NCBI GenBank assembly: GCA_002353815.1
Contig: DEKK01000016.1
Coordinates: forward strand, 1,393 to 65,392
Source of the DNA: Bifidobacteriaceae bacterium UBA2724
Lineage (GTDB): Bacteria; Actinomycetota; Actinomycetes; Actinomycetales; Bifidobacteriaceae
DNA: 64,000 nucleotides
Direction: 5' to 3'
In this document: positions 15,068 through 23,808 of the stretch, piece by piece
How positions within the stretch are numbered: position 1 is the first letter of the stretch
Layout of the letters: each line of letters opens with the position of its first letter
The notes under the pieces: model-generated
Databases searched by the model: none
What the model was told of the DNA's origin: nothing
The model's input: the letters and a program-made list of their open reading frames with translations, nothing else
Program-made: the position numbers and the translations under genes

Positions 15068-17533
15068 ATGGCAGCAACTACTGCACCCCACAACCCCATG
15101 TCCGCTGAGGATTTCGCCAACGAGATCCGCTACGAGCTCAAGTACACCCAGGGCGTCACCCCGAAGGAAGCGACCGTTGACGACGTGTATGTCGCTGCTG
15201 CGACCGCCGTCCGCAAGCACCTCGTGGATTCTTGGGAAACCACCAAGCAGGATATGGTCAACGGCAACACCAAGGCCGTCGGCTACCTGAGCGCTGAGTT
15301 CCTCATGGGTCGTCAGCTGCAGAACGCCCTGCTGAACTCCGGTCTGACCGACCAGTTCAACGAGGCAGTCAAGGAATTCGGCTTCGAGCCCAAGGACGTC
15401 ATCGACGCCGAGTATGAGCCGGGTCTAGGCAACGGCGGCCTCGGCCGTCTCGCCGCCTGCTTCATCGATTCACTCGCCTCCCTGGGCGTTCCGGCATTCG
15501 GTTATGGCATCCAGTACCAGTACGGCATCTTCAAGCAGAAGTTCGACGAGGACGGCAAGCAGGTTGAGACCCCGGATTACTGGCTGCTCAAGGAGAACGC
15601 TTGGGGCCACACCGATTACAACCGCCAGGTGCATGTGTCCTTCGGCGGCGAGGTCAAGGACGGCAAGTGGGCTCCGGCATGGTCCGTGCGCGCCATCCCG
15701 GTGGACTACATGGTCCCGGGCTACGCTTCCGGCCGCGTGAACACCCTGCGTCTGTGGACCGCCAAGGCTGAGAACGAACTCGACCTGCTCACCTTCAACA
15801 AGTCCGAGTACACCGAGGCCGTGGCCGAGCAGATCAAGGCCGAGACCATCACCAAGATCCTGTATCCGGAAGATTCCACCAAGGTCGGCAAGCAGCTGCG
15901 TCTCGAGCAGCAGTACTTCTTCGTGGCCGCCTCCATCCAGGATGCCATCCGCACGTTCTACCCGGGCCAGGACAAGCCGGATCTCACGACCTTCCCGCAG
16001 AAGATCTGCTTCCAGCTCAACGACACCCACCCGGTGATCGGCATCGCCGAGCTCATGCGCGTGCTCCTCGACGACTACGGCTACGACTGGAACACCGCTT
16101 GGGACATCACCTCCCACACCTTCAACTACACCTGCCACACCCTGCTGCCGGAAGCCCTCGAGCAGTGGCCGGTCGAGCTCATCTCCGAGCTCCTGCCGCG
16201 TCATATGCAGATCATCGAGGAGATCGACCGTCACTTCGTGGAAGAGCTCAAGGGCCTCACCAACGACGAGGAGAAGATCAACCGTATGCGCATCATCTCC
16301 ACCGACGACGAGCCGAAGGTGCGCATGGCTTACCTCGCCACCGCCGCCGGTCAGCACGTCAACGGCGTGGCCGAGCTGCACTCCGAGCTGCTCAAGGACG
16401 TCACCCTCAAGGACTTCTCTGACCTGTATCCGCAGAAGTTCACGAACGTGACCAACGGCGTGACCCCTCGCCGCTTCGTCAAGATCGCCAACCCGCGCAT
16501 GTCCGACCTCATCACCGAGGGCCTCGGCACCGACGCGTGGATCTCCGATCTCGAGATGCTCAAGGGCCTCGTGCCGCTGGCCGACGACCCGGAGTTCGTC
16601 AAGAAGTTCGCCGAGGTCAAGAAGGCCAACAAGCGCGACTTCGCCGCCTTCGCCAAGCGCAAGTACGGCTTCGACGTGGATCCGAACACGATGTTCAACT
16701 CCATGATCAAGCGTCTGCACGAGTACAAGCGCCAGGCCCTGAAGATCCTCGCCGTGATCTCCACCTACGCGAACATCAAGTCCGGCAAGATCAACCCCGA
16801 CGACCTCGTGCCGCGCACCGTGTTCTTCGGCGCCAAGGCCGCCCCGGGCTACTACCTGGCCAAGCAGACCATCCAGCTCATCAACAACGTCTCCCGCGTC
16901 ATCAACAACGACCCGGACGTCAAGGGCAAGCTGGCCGTCTACTTCCCGTGGAACTACAACATCGAGCTCGCCGAGAACCTCATCCCGGCCACCGATCTCG
17001 ATGAGCAGATCTCCCAGGCCGGCAAGGAAGCCTCCGGCACCGGCAACATGAAGTTCGCCCTCAACGGCGCCCTCACCGTCGGCACACTCGACGGCGCGAA
17101 CGTCGAGATCCGCAACCTCGTGGGCGCAGAGAACTTCTTCCTCTTCGGCATGGACGTCAACGAGGTCACCGACCTGTATGCCAAGGGCTACGACACCAAG
17201 GGTCTGTCCCGCGGCTACTACGAGTCCGATCCGGACCTCAAGCAGGCCATCGACATGGTTGCTGACGGCACCTTCTCGAACGGCGACAAGGACACCTACA
17301 AGGACCTGGTCAACGACTGGCTGAACAAGGATTACTTCATGACGCTGGCCGACTTCCGCTCCTACATGGACATCCAGTCCAAGATCGAGGAGACCTACCG
17401 CGACGAGCAGAAGTGGGCTCGCATGGCCGTGCTCAACGTGGCCAACTCCGGCTACTTCAGCTCCGACCGCTCCATCAAGGATTACCTTGATCGCGTGTGG
17501 ATGACCGGCCCGATGCCGGCCCACCAGGCGTAA
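15068..17533 (+). CDS. glgP: Glycogen/maltodextrin phosphorylase
   Basis: An 821-residue GT35 alpha-glucan phosphorylase that releases glucose-1-phosphate from glycogen or maltodextrin using PLP. Landmarks: SAEFLMGRQLQNAL near residue 80, EPGLGNGGLGRLAACF, QLNDTHPVIGIAELMR, and the PLP-lysine motif SGTGNMKFALNGALT (about residue 655-670). The start at 15068 (MAATTAPHNPMSAEDF) follows AGAGGG and matches relatives; the open frame extends to 14963 but codes for a basic, unlike stretch. Codon use is strongly biased toward C/G-ending preferred codons, which suggests high expression. A strong terminator follows. Confidence 0.96.
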   Translation: MAATTAPHNPMSAEDFANEIRYELKYTQGVTPKEATVDDVYVAAATAVRKHLVDSWETTKQDMVNGNTKAVGYLSAEFLMGRQLQNALLNSGLTDQFNEAVKEFGFEPKDVIDAEYEPGLGNGGLGRLAACFIDSLASLGVPAFGYGIQYQYGIFKQKFDEDGKQVETPDYWLLKENAWGHTDYNRQVHVSFGGEVKDGKWAPAWSVRAIPVDYMVPGYASGRVNTLRLWTAKAENELDLLTFNKSEYTEAVAEQIKAETITKILYPEDSTKVGKQLRLEQQYFFVAASIQDAIRTFYPGQDKPDLTTFPQKICFQLNDTHPVIGIAELMRVLLDDYGYDWNTAWDITSHTFNYTCHTLLPEALEQWPVELISELLPRHMQIIEEIDRHFVEELKGLTNDEEKINRMRIISTDDEPKVRMAYLATAAGQHVNGVAELHSELLKDVTLKDFSDLYPQKFTNVTNGVTPRRFVKIANPRMSDLITEGLGTDAWISDLEMLKGLVPLADDPEFVKKFAEVKKANKRDFAAFAKRKYGFDVDPNTMFNSMIKRLHEYKRQALKILAVISTYANIKSGKINPDDLVPRTVFFGAKAAPGYYLAKQTIQLINNVSRVINNDPDVKGKLAVYFPWNYNIELAENLIPATDLDEQISQAGKEASGTGNMKFALNGALTVGTLDGANVEIRNLVGAENFFLFGMDVNEVTDLYAKGYDTKGLSRGYYESDPDLKQAIDMVADGTFSNGDKDTYKDLVNDWLNKDYFMTLADFRSYMDIQSKIEETYRDEQKWARMAVLNVANSGYFSSDRSIKDYLDRVWMTGPMPAHQA

Positions 17534-17606
17534 GTCCGAGTCTGGCCGGCTGGTGCAGACATGCTGTGACCGGCCGGCGCAAGCTGGATGACCGCTAACT
17601 CACCGA

Positions 17607-17636
17607 GGGCGCTTTCCGCAAGGGAAGCGCCCTTTT
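17607..17636 (+). terminator. Rho-independent terminator of glgP
   Basis: The stem GGGCGCTTTCC (17607-17617) pairs with GGAAGCGCCC (17623-17632), followed by TTTT. It lies 74 bp after the glgP stop codon. Confidence 0.85.
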
Positions 17637-17701
17637 GCATGCCCTGATTGCAGCGCAGGTGCTAGGGGTGGTGAGGGGCGAGGCGGATGTCAGGGCGGGT
17701 C

Positions 17702-17896
17702 GAGCAACCGCCGCCGAGGGCGCACAAACTTGCACCCTCAAGCCGGATTGCAGCCCCGCGCCGCCTCTCCACACCCCACAACCGCCCTCGAAGGCGCGCA
17801 AACTTGCACCCTCAAGCCGGATTGCACCCCTCCGCGCCGCCCCCAAGCCCCACAATCGCCGTCGAATGTGCACAAACTTGCACCCTCAAGCGCCTA
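17702..17896. repeat. Three 74-bp tandem repeats in a convergent intergenic gap
   Basis: The core CAAACTTGCACCCTCAAG starts at 17725, 17799 and 17873, exactly 74 bp apart each time. Each core is preceded by a related AACCGCC..CGAAGG.GC stretch. Units 1 and 2 also share the following CCGGATTGCA and a CGCCGCC segment; the third copy diverges after the core. The repeat lies between the glgP terminator and the DnaA-box cluster. The number of units and their spacing do not fit a CRISPR array: the whole period repeats and there are no unique spacers. Confidence 0.85.
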
Positions 17897-18019
17897 AACG
17901 CATCCGTCCGTCACGCCCCATGTCCCCCCGTAATCATCCTCAGATCCCTCGGCCGCCAGCGCAGTAGCAATACAGATCGGTTCTTCGCCTGCCCTCCTCG
18001 AGCCTGCACCAACAATTCA

Positions 18020-18310
18020 CCAAGTTATCCACATTTTTGTCCACTTATGTTCACAACTTACACACGTGTAGTTCCAGAGTTATCCCCCACGTTTCGCCCA
18101 CAAAGTGCATAACTGTGGAAAAGCCTGTGGATATATCGACTTTTTCTAGAGTTTGCAACGTTTATCTTGTGGATAAATTCTAGAATATCGAGCTTCAAAC
18201 CTCGGATTTTGCACAGCCCGATGCGGATTATCCCCTTGATGAGAACCCGAACGGCGCCCAAAGGTATCCACAAAACTATCCACATTTCCACAGGGTTATA
18301 CACATTCCCC
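18020..18310. other. Cluster of DnaA-box-like sites in the glgP-rhomboid gap (possible secondary DnaA-binding region)
   Basis: Two perfect TTATCCACA boxes occur: 18025-18033 (plus) and 18168-18176 (minus). Sites with one or two mismatches surround them: 18080, 18114-18122, 18126-18134, 18228-18236, 18264-18272, 18276-18284, 18284-18292 and 18296-18304. They flank an AT-rich tract (18128-18185, with ATTCTAGAAT). Both neighbouring genes point into this gap, so it is not needed as a promoter for either. The composition resembles the dnaA-dnaN oriC region of this window. Binding is inferred from motif density only. Confidence 0.6.
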
Positions 18311-18600
18311 CACAGTAAAGGCACAGATCGCACAAGCGACACTGCCTAGCGGGTGGAAAACCATCTCTCGCATCACCAAAATCGAGAGAGGCGCTTACAA
18401 GAGAATCCATGCAATGAAAGCAACCGCCGCCACACGGAACACGAAAACCCATCACAGCGGCAGAGAATGCGCGCAGCACAGTGCGCACCGCCAGCGCCAC
18501 ACATCCGCGCCGCGCACGCCAGGTCGTTATGCACAGCTCCGTCCGGCGTCGCACAGTCACCACGCGGCGGCAGTGAATGCAGAATCCACCGCCACGTGAC
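18311..18600. other. Rest of the glgP-rhomboid gap
   Basis: About 290 bp without a convincing gene. It contains a 7-bp inverted repeat (TCTCTCG 18364-18370 with CGAGAGA 18383-18389) that is not followed by a T-tract. An open frame at 18414-18599 is His/Arg/Ala-rich with no family resemblance and is not called. Confidence 0.4.
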
Positions 18601-19380
18601 TCAGAAGCTCAACGAAGACACCAGCCGCGGAATCGAGCTAGTTCCGTTGCACACCACGAAGACGACCAGGACCACCACGAGCAGCGCGACCACCGACACA
18701 GCCACGCGCTTGACGTAATTCATCGCGCGCATGAACGGCAGCCGGCCAGACATCAGTGCGGTCGCCGCCATGCCGGTCAGCAGCCCGCCCACATGCGCCT
18801 GCCAGGCGACGTTCGGCACGAACAGCGGCATGGCGAGGTTCATCACCGCAACGATGATCAGCTGGGTCATGTCCATCTTCGACTGCTTGTAGATCACAAG
18901 CAGCGACCCCATAAGGCCGAAAATCGCACCCGACGCACCCCACGAGCTCGAAAGCCACGCGGGGACCGTGTTGACGCACCGAGCGTACGTCATCAAGCCG
19001 GCGTCTCCGCCCAGGCCGCAGGTGAGATACAGCGCCAGGTACTGCCAGTGCCCATAGACCCGTTCAAGCGCGGGGCCGATGAACCACAGCGAAATCATGT
19101 TGCAGACGATATGCCAGAAGTCGGTGCCGGCGGCGTGCATGAACATCGACGTCAGCGCATTCCAAGGCGCCGACGTGGTCATGGCGGGGATGAACGCAAA
19201 ATAGTTCTCCAGCCACATCAGCATGTTTTGGTTGAAAAGCCAGGCGAGTTCCTCGACCACCCACACGATGATGCAGAGGGCGATGATCGCTTTGGTGACG
19301 ACCGGGCCGCCGGTCTTCCATTCGTAGCGGATTTTGCGGATCTCACGGGATGGCGAGAAGGTGTTCATGCGTCTGCTCAT
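18601..19380 (-). CDS. Rhomboid family intramembrane serine protease
   Basis: A 259-residue membrane protein with about six helices. Catalytic residues are visible: the serine in SWGASGAIFG (GASGA) and the histidine in WQAHVGGLLTG; the conserved WHIVCNMISLWFIGPALE loop is also present. Rhomboids cut transmembrane substrates within the bilayer. The start at 19380 (MSRRMNTFSPSREI) follows GAGTGGAG; the frame is open upstream to 19674 but that stretch is not family-like. It stands near the division gene crgA, a common actinobacterial arrangement. The substrate is unknown. Confidence 0.92.
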   Translation of the reverse strand: MSRRMNTFSPSREIRKIRYEWKTGGPVVTKAIIALCIIVWVVEELAWLFNQNMLMWLENYFAFIPAMTTSAPWNALTSMFMHAAGTDFWHIVCNMISLWFIGPALERVYGHWQYLALYLTCGLGGDAGLMTYARCVNTVPAWLSSSWGASGAIFGLMGSLLVIYKQSKMDMTQLIIVAVMNLAMPLFVPNVAWQAHVGGLLTGMAATALMSGRLPFMRAMNYVKRVAVSVVALLVVVLVVFVVCNGTSSIPRLVSSLSF

Positions 19381-19745
19381 GCGCTCCACTCTATTCCCCC
19401 GTCGCACCCTCAGATAACCCGCCGGGGGCATCCCTACCACAACTGCACGGCGCGCGCCCAGCGATGCACCCGACGAACGACACGGGACGGCACAGGGCGA
19501 TGCAACGGAACGTTCCTCCGTGGCCCTGCAACGAACAACCCACCACGCCATGCACCGAAAAACAGACGCACGCACAGCGCCATCGCGTGCCGCAGCCATC
19601 GATTCTCGACACCATGAAAACACTCGCGACACGCCGCAATTTTCAGGAGTTTTGCTCTTTTCACCGTGTCGCAATCAGCGGCGGAATACAATGTGACATA
19701 AGGCTTGAATGACCAAGCCACTGCGCTTTCGTGAAAGGAGTCCCC
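19381..19745. other. Divergent gap between the rhomboid gene and a small membrane protein
   Basis: A 365-bp region expected to hold two promoters. An 8-bp inverted repeat GCGACACG (19626-19633) and CGTGTCGC (19665-19672) lies 73-120 bp upstream of the plus-strand gene, and a TACAAT -10-like hexamer follows. I see no gene in it. Confidence 0.35.
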
Positions 19746-19982
19746 ATGAAGGAAAAGTCTGGAAACGGCTGGAGGTTCTTTGCCATCCTCTTCGGCACTC
19801 TGCTCGCAGGTGCAATCGGGTATTACATCTACAAGCAGCAGAACCCGGAGTACGATCCCTGGGAAGAGCCCTGGGAGAACAGCTCCTCTCCCGTTGACCT
19901 TGGCCTCGATGACGAGGACGAGGAAGATGACGAGGAAGATGACGAGCAGCCCGAGGTTGAAGCCGAAGGTGAAGCGGCCTGA
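19746..19982 (+). CDS. Small single-pass membrane protein with acidic tail
   Basis: A 78-residue protein starting MKEKSGNGWRFFAILFGT after a clear AAAGGAG site. One membrane helix spans about residues 9-27 and is followed by EYDPWEEPWE and then a run of Asp/Glu (about residues 48-75). The length, a basic N-terminus followed by a helix, and the acidic cytoplasmic or external tail are what can be seen; I do not recognise a named family. It sits between the rhomboid gene and crgA and has its own terminator, so it is probably a real, independently expressed small protein. Confidence 0.7.
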   Translation: MKEKSGNGWRFFAILFGTLLAGAIGYYIYKQQNPEYDPWEEPWENSSSPVDLGLDDEDEEDDEEDDEQPEVEAEGEAA

Positions 19983-20034
19983 GCATTACGCTCTGGCTGT
20001 GAAACGGTCCGGGTAGCTATTCACTAGCCGTAAT

Positions 20035-20077
20035 AGAGGCGCGCGATTGTCGCAATGACTGTCGCGCGCCTCTTTTG
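20035..20077 (+). terminator. Terminator of the small acidic membrane protein gene
   Basis: A 12-bp stem AGAGGCGCGCGA (20035-20046) pairs with TCGCGCGCCTCT (20062-20073), followed by TTT. It lies about 50 bp after the stop codon. Confidence 0.85.
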
Positions 20078-20080
20078 CGT

Positions 20081-20247
20081 TCGTCGCAAAGAGGAGCCCC
20101 AATGAACTCCGCGCTCGAACCACCGAGCGTAGTAAGGAGATAACTTTTTGCACTCGTCACAAGAAGAATCCCGGCGAACTCCTGACTCATTGCACAAGCT
20201 CCGCCGCCAGATTGACTACGGCACGGAGCCCCGGCGAACTCCTGACG
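20081..20247. repeat. Three degenerate ~33-bp repeats in a convergent gap
   Basis: Copies end with a GAACTCC core at 20104, 20176 and 20236. The second and third share CCCGGCGAACTCCTGAC exactly (20170-20186 and 20230-20246, 60 bp apart), and the first has the related GAGCCCCAATGAACTCCGCG. They lie between the small acidic protein gene and crgA. The remaining sequence to 20541 shows no convincing gene. Confidence 0.55.
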
Positions 20248-20541
20248 CAACGACCAACGCGCTTCCCATGCAAAACAGCACCATCGCTCACAGACCTGGC
20301 CTTGCCTTGCCCCGTGACCACCCGTAGCCACCACACAGCCCTCGCACAGACCACATTTCCAGGAATGCCCCGCAGCGCTCCACACACGGCACCCCGAAGC
20401 CCCACGCTCACACCTCGCCGTGCGGACCACACAACAAAATGTGGCCTGCAGGCGCATGCCCGCAGACCACAATCTTTTACATCCGTCGCACCGACGCCCG
20501 GCAACGCCTAATCGGCGCCAGCGCATCGCGCGATAAACGAA

Positions 20542-21069
20542 TCAGTGCCACCACATCAGCATGAGGAAGCCGACCAAGGCGATTCCAAAGCCGATGGCGA
20601 CGTTCCAGTTGCCGACCTGATGGATAGGCCAATCGCCCATGGTCAGATAGAATACAACGACCCAGATCAGCCCCAGCAGCAGCAGGAAGCAAGCGAGGGG
20701 CAGGAACCACGACGGGTTCGTCTTGGTGCCCTCGATGGACTTCTCGACACGGCGGGACTGTTCCTTCTCGCGTGCCATGAGTCGGCGCATCTGCGGCGTC
20801 ATGTTCTTCTGGTTGTCTTCACTCATGAATTCCTTCAGCTTGCGCTGGAATTCCTTGTCTTCCTTGTCTTCCTCGGAATCGGCATCCTCGGAATCGTCAT
20901 CCTCGTCGGCATCCTCGGAATCAGAATCGGATTCATCCTCGGCGACCTCGTCATCAGCGGATTCGTCCTCGGCGACCTCGTCTTCAACGGTCGCGTCTTC
21001 TGTGGTCTTGGCGTCGTCCTTCACATCGTCGTCAGCGGCGTTAGTGAGGTTCTCGTCCTTGTCGGCCAT
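20542..21069 (-). CDS. crgA: Cell division protein CrgA
   Basis: The last ~80 residues carry the CrgA (UPF0233) domain: a short basic stretch, then two membrane helices (about 121-142 and 152-172) joined by a loop YLTMGDWPIHQVGNWN, ending LMLMWWH. CrgA is an actinobacterial membrane protein that interacts with FtsZ, FtsI and FtsQ and acts at the septum. Residues 5-75 are an unusually long acidic Asp/Glu/Ser region that the short CrgA proteins of other actinobacteria lack. It is divergent from the DUF881 gene, as in many actinobacteria. The start follows AAAGGAG. Confidence 0.93.
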   Translation of the reverse strand: MADKDENLTNAADDDVKDDAKTTEDATVEDEVAEDESADDEVAEDESDSDSEDADEDDDSEDADSEEDKEDKEFQRKLKEFMSEDNQKNMTPQMRRLMAREKEQSRRVEKSIEGTKTNPSWFLPLACFLLLLGLIWVVVFYLTMGDWPIHQVGNWNVAIGFGIALVGFLMLMWWH

Positions 21070-21182
21070 GGAATTCTCCTTTATTCAAAGCTACTTAGAC
21101 ATAGTAGTGTTTAGAGTGGAAATATAAAAATGAAGGCCCGAATACTTAAACCCGCACGAAGATTCACAAAGGACCGGTAACC

Positions 21183-21962
21183 ATGGCTGAACACGGACGT
21201 CGGCGCAAGAGGCGCAAGGACCTTCTGTCATCCATTTCCGTGCTCGTGGTCACGGCCTTCGCCGGTTACATGCTCGTCGCCAATATCGAACTCAACGGCA
21301 CCTCCACCCAGCCATCCGACACCACCGAGCTCATCGAAAACCGCCAGGCCTACGCCGACACCCTGACCAGCGAAATCAACGATCTCTCGACCAAGCTCGA
21401 CACTGCCAGGGAGCTCAACGGCAACATGACCTCATGGAACGTGGACCCGACCCCGCAGGACGCCGGTTCCGACACCATGCTGCCGAAAGTCGAAGGCCCC
21501 GGCATCACGGTGGAACTCGACGACTCATCTCTTTCCAATTCCGTCATCTTGTCAAGCGGTGCCGACGTCAACGATTACCTGGTGCATCAGCAAGACATCG
21601 AAGCCGTGGTCAACGCGCTGTGGGCGGGTGACGCCGAGGTCATGACGATCGAGGGAGTGCGCGTCGAAAACACCACCGCCGTGCGCTGCGTGGGCAACGT
21701 GCTGCTGCTCAACGGCCACACCTATTCACCGCCGTACACGATCCAGGCCATCGGTTCGTTCGACGACATGTCGGCGGCGCTCGATAATTCACCCGCCATC
21801 CAGCTTTACATGCAATATGTGCGGGAGGACGGCCTAGGATGGAAGGTGACCCAAGAAAGCGACCTGACTTTTGACAAAGCAACGAGCTCACTGCAAGATG
21901 TGAAATACGCCAAACTCAGCGATATTTCGCAGCTCCAGGCCATGGCGTCGGGCAGCAACTGA
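21183..21962 (+). CDS. DUF881 family single-pass membrane protein
   Basis: A 259-residue protein with a basic N-terminus, one membrane helix (about 17-35, SISVLVVTAFAGYMLVANIE), a coiled-coil stretch (about 47-85) and a C-terminal DUF881 domain (about 90-230: GPGITVELDDS, VNALWAGDAEVMTIEGVRV, YTIQAIGSF). The family is conserved beside crgA and the sortase in actinobacteria and is thought to act in cell division or envelope processes; no biochemical role is established. The start follows AAAGGA. The next gene, the sortase, starts 213 bp downstream on the same strand. Confidence 0.85.
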   Translation: MAEHGRRRKRRKDLLSSISVLVVTAFAGYMLVANIELNGTSTQPSDTTELIENRQAYADTLTSEINDLSTKLDTARELNGNMTSWNVDPTPQDAGSDTMLPKVEGPGITVELDDSSLSNSVILSSGADVNDYLVHQQDIEAVVNALWAGDAEVMTIEGVRVENTTAVRCVGNVLLLNGHTYSPPYTIQAIGSFDDMSAALDNSPAIQLYMQYVREDGLGWKVTQESDLTFDKATSSLQDVKYAKLSDISQLQAMASGSN

Positions 21963-22175
21963 TCCGCGCCCCGTCGCAATGTCGGGATGCTCCGCCGCGG
22001 GGTTCGATTCATCGCGAGCGGAAAATCACCAGACAGGCCGGCGAAGCGACCAGAACGCACCAACCAGCCACGAGGCTACGCTTCGCAAGCGGTTCCCGGC
22101 CAAAGCCCGGGACTGGACACGTCGCACATACAAACGCCGCATGGCACAACCGCAAGGCGGATACAAGGGGATACA

Positions 22176-23642
22176 ATGGCAAATCTCTTCTCTTCCGATG
22201 GCGCCGATGAAGTGCAGCCCCAGACACCGCCCGCGCCCGACGCACCCACAATACCCACCGAAGGCACATACGGCATATTCGCCGGGGGAGACGCGCAGGA
22301 CAGGCAGACTTTCGAACAAAGCGAACGACATCCGCAGGCCTTCGAGCATTTCGGTGCGCAGGATGCGCAGAGCCCCGAGCAGAGCCGACGGAGCAGAGGA
22401 AAACACAGGGCGCAGGGCAGGCGAGCCGCACAAGCCGGTGAATCGCCAACCGAGGCCATCGGTCTGTCTGACGCGCATCCGCGCGGATCTCACCATGTTT
22501 CTGGCGCCGCACGGCACACGACGGGATCCGGCTCGCACAGCACCGCGCTGTCGGTCATCGGCACCATCGGCGAAACCCTGATTGTCTGCGCCATCATCTG
22601 CGGCCTTTTCATCGTGTGGCAGCTGTGGTGGACGAGCGTGCAGTCGCAGAAGACCCAGAACAACCTCATAACGGCGGCGGAATCGACCTCGACGTGGGTC
22701 AATCCGAAAACAGATGGCGATTCCTACGCCATCGCGGCACAGCAGTCGCCCGACACGGCGCCCGTTTCAGGCGAGCCATCGGGAACCGGCAGCCTGCTAG
22801 GCGAGATCTACATTCCGCGCTTCGGCTCGACGTGGTCGCGCACCATCATCGAGGGCACCGACAAAGCGCAGCTTTCCAGCGGCGGCCTGTGCCACTACGT
22901 CAATTCGGACCTGCCAGGAGCCTTGGGCAACTTCGCAGTCGCAGGCCATCGCGCCGGTTACGGCGACCCGCTTGGCGACATCGACAAACTGCAGGTGGGC
23001 GACTCCATCGTCGTGCGCACCAGCGAATACTGGTACGTCTACACCTTCACATCGAGCGAACTGGTGCTGCCCGACGCCATCGAAGTGACCTACTCAGTGC
23101 CGCACGACGCCGACGCCCAGCCGACGCAGCGCCTCATCACGCTCACCACATGCCATCCGCGCCTGCAGAGGTCCACGCACCGTTGGATCGCCTACGGCGA
23201 GCTCAAATACTGGGCGCCCGTGTCCGATGGAATCCCCGAAGAACTGGCTTCGGAAACCGGCACGGTGGCAGGGACGTCGTTCGACCGCACCGACACCAGC
23301 ACCACGTCGGTCACCACGAATCCCACGACGCTTGCCGCCAAACTGCCCGACCTCGGCGTTGTGTGCTTCGTGCTGCTGACGGCATACGCGGTGATCTGGA
23401 TTTCTGCGGCGACCGCCTGGCGCTGGCCAGACATCCGCGCACGCCGTGACCTTGCACGCGACGAGAAGAGCTTCAGTCTTTTCGGCTGGTACGTGCGCCT
23501 GCAGCCCGGGCCGACGCCCATACGCATCGTGCTTACCGCGCTGCTGACGCTTATCATCGTCGTCGCGCTCTTCAAGTGGGCGTTCCCCTGGGCCGCCACG
23601 AACATCCCGTATCTGCAGCTGTCATCGGGTTACGTGGGATAG
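22176..23642 (+). CDS. srtE: Class E sortase
   Basis: A 488-residue membrane transpeptidase. Residues 1-125 are a long cytoplasmic Gln/Arg-rich region, followed by a membrane helix (about 125-148). The sortase domain shows the catalytic His in AVAGHRAGYG, the catalytic Cys in ITLTTCHPRL and the Arg in LQRSTHRWIAYGEL. This set and the location beside the DUF881 protein and pabA fit class E (housekeeping) sortases of actinobacteria, which recognise LAxTG. Two C-terminal helices follow. The start at 22176 (MANLFSSDGADEV) was chosen because the upstream open frame is not family-like. No pilin or LPxTG substrate gene is in the window. Confidence 0.9.
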   Translation: MANLFSSDGADEVQPQTPPAPDAPTIPTEGTYGIFAGGDAQDRQTFEQSERHPQAFEHFGAQDAQSPEQSRRSRGKHRAQGRRAAQAGESPTEAIGLSDAHPRGSHHVSGAARHTTGSGSHSTALSVIGTIGETLIVCAIICGLFIVWQLWWTSVQSQKTQNNLITAAESTSTWVNPKTDGDSYAIAAQQSPDTAPVSGEPSGTGSLLGEIYIPRFGSTWSRTIIEGTDKAQLSSGGLCHYVNSDLPGALGNFAVAGHRAGYGDPLGDIDKLQVGDSIVVRTSEYWYVYTFTSSELVLPDAIEVTYSVPHDADAQPTQRLITLTTCHPRLQRSTHRWIAYGELKYWAPVSDGIPEELASETGTVAGTSFDRTDTSTTSVTTNPTTLAAKLPDLGVVCFVLLTAYAVIWISAATAWRWPDIRARRDLARDEKSFSLFGWYVRLQPGPTPIRIVLTALLTLIIVVALFKWAFPWAATNIPYLQLSSGYVG

Positions 23643-23808
23643 CCGGAGCAGTGGCCCGGCGCCCTTGACGCTCTTGGGTGCACGCGCCCGCCGATTGCAC
23701 GGTCCGCGCACAGTCCACGGGCGCGACGGAGACCAGCGCCACGCCGCAGACGCGCCCTATACTTGCCTGTAGGTAACTGAACCACCCGCAGGCGAAAGGG
23801 GAGGATGC

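Noticed and set aside
15470..17524. Long minus-strand frame within glgP
   Set aside because: Antisense to glgP; His/Val/Leu-rich repeats of the type seen opposite highly biased genes.
17702..17896. CRISPR array
   Set aside because: The 74-bp period repeats along most of the unit, there are only three units, and there is no unique spacer or cas gene nearby.
18414..18599. 61-codon frame in the glgP-rhomboid gap
   Set aside because: His/Arg/Thr-rich, no ribosome binding site and no family resemblance.
20017..20526. 169-codon minus-strand frame before crgA
   Set aside because: Cys/Arg-rich reading that covers a terminator and short repeats; more likely chance openness in GC-rich DNA.
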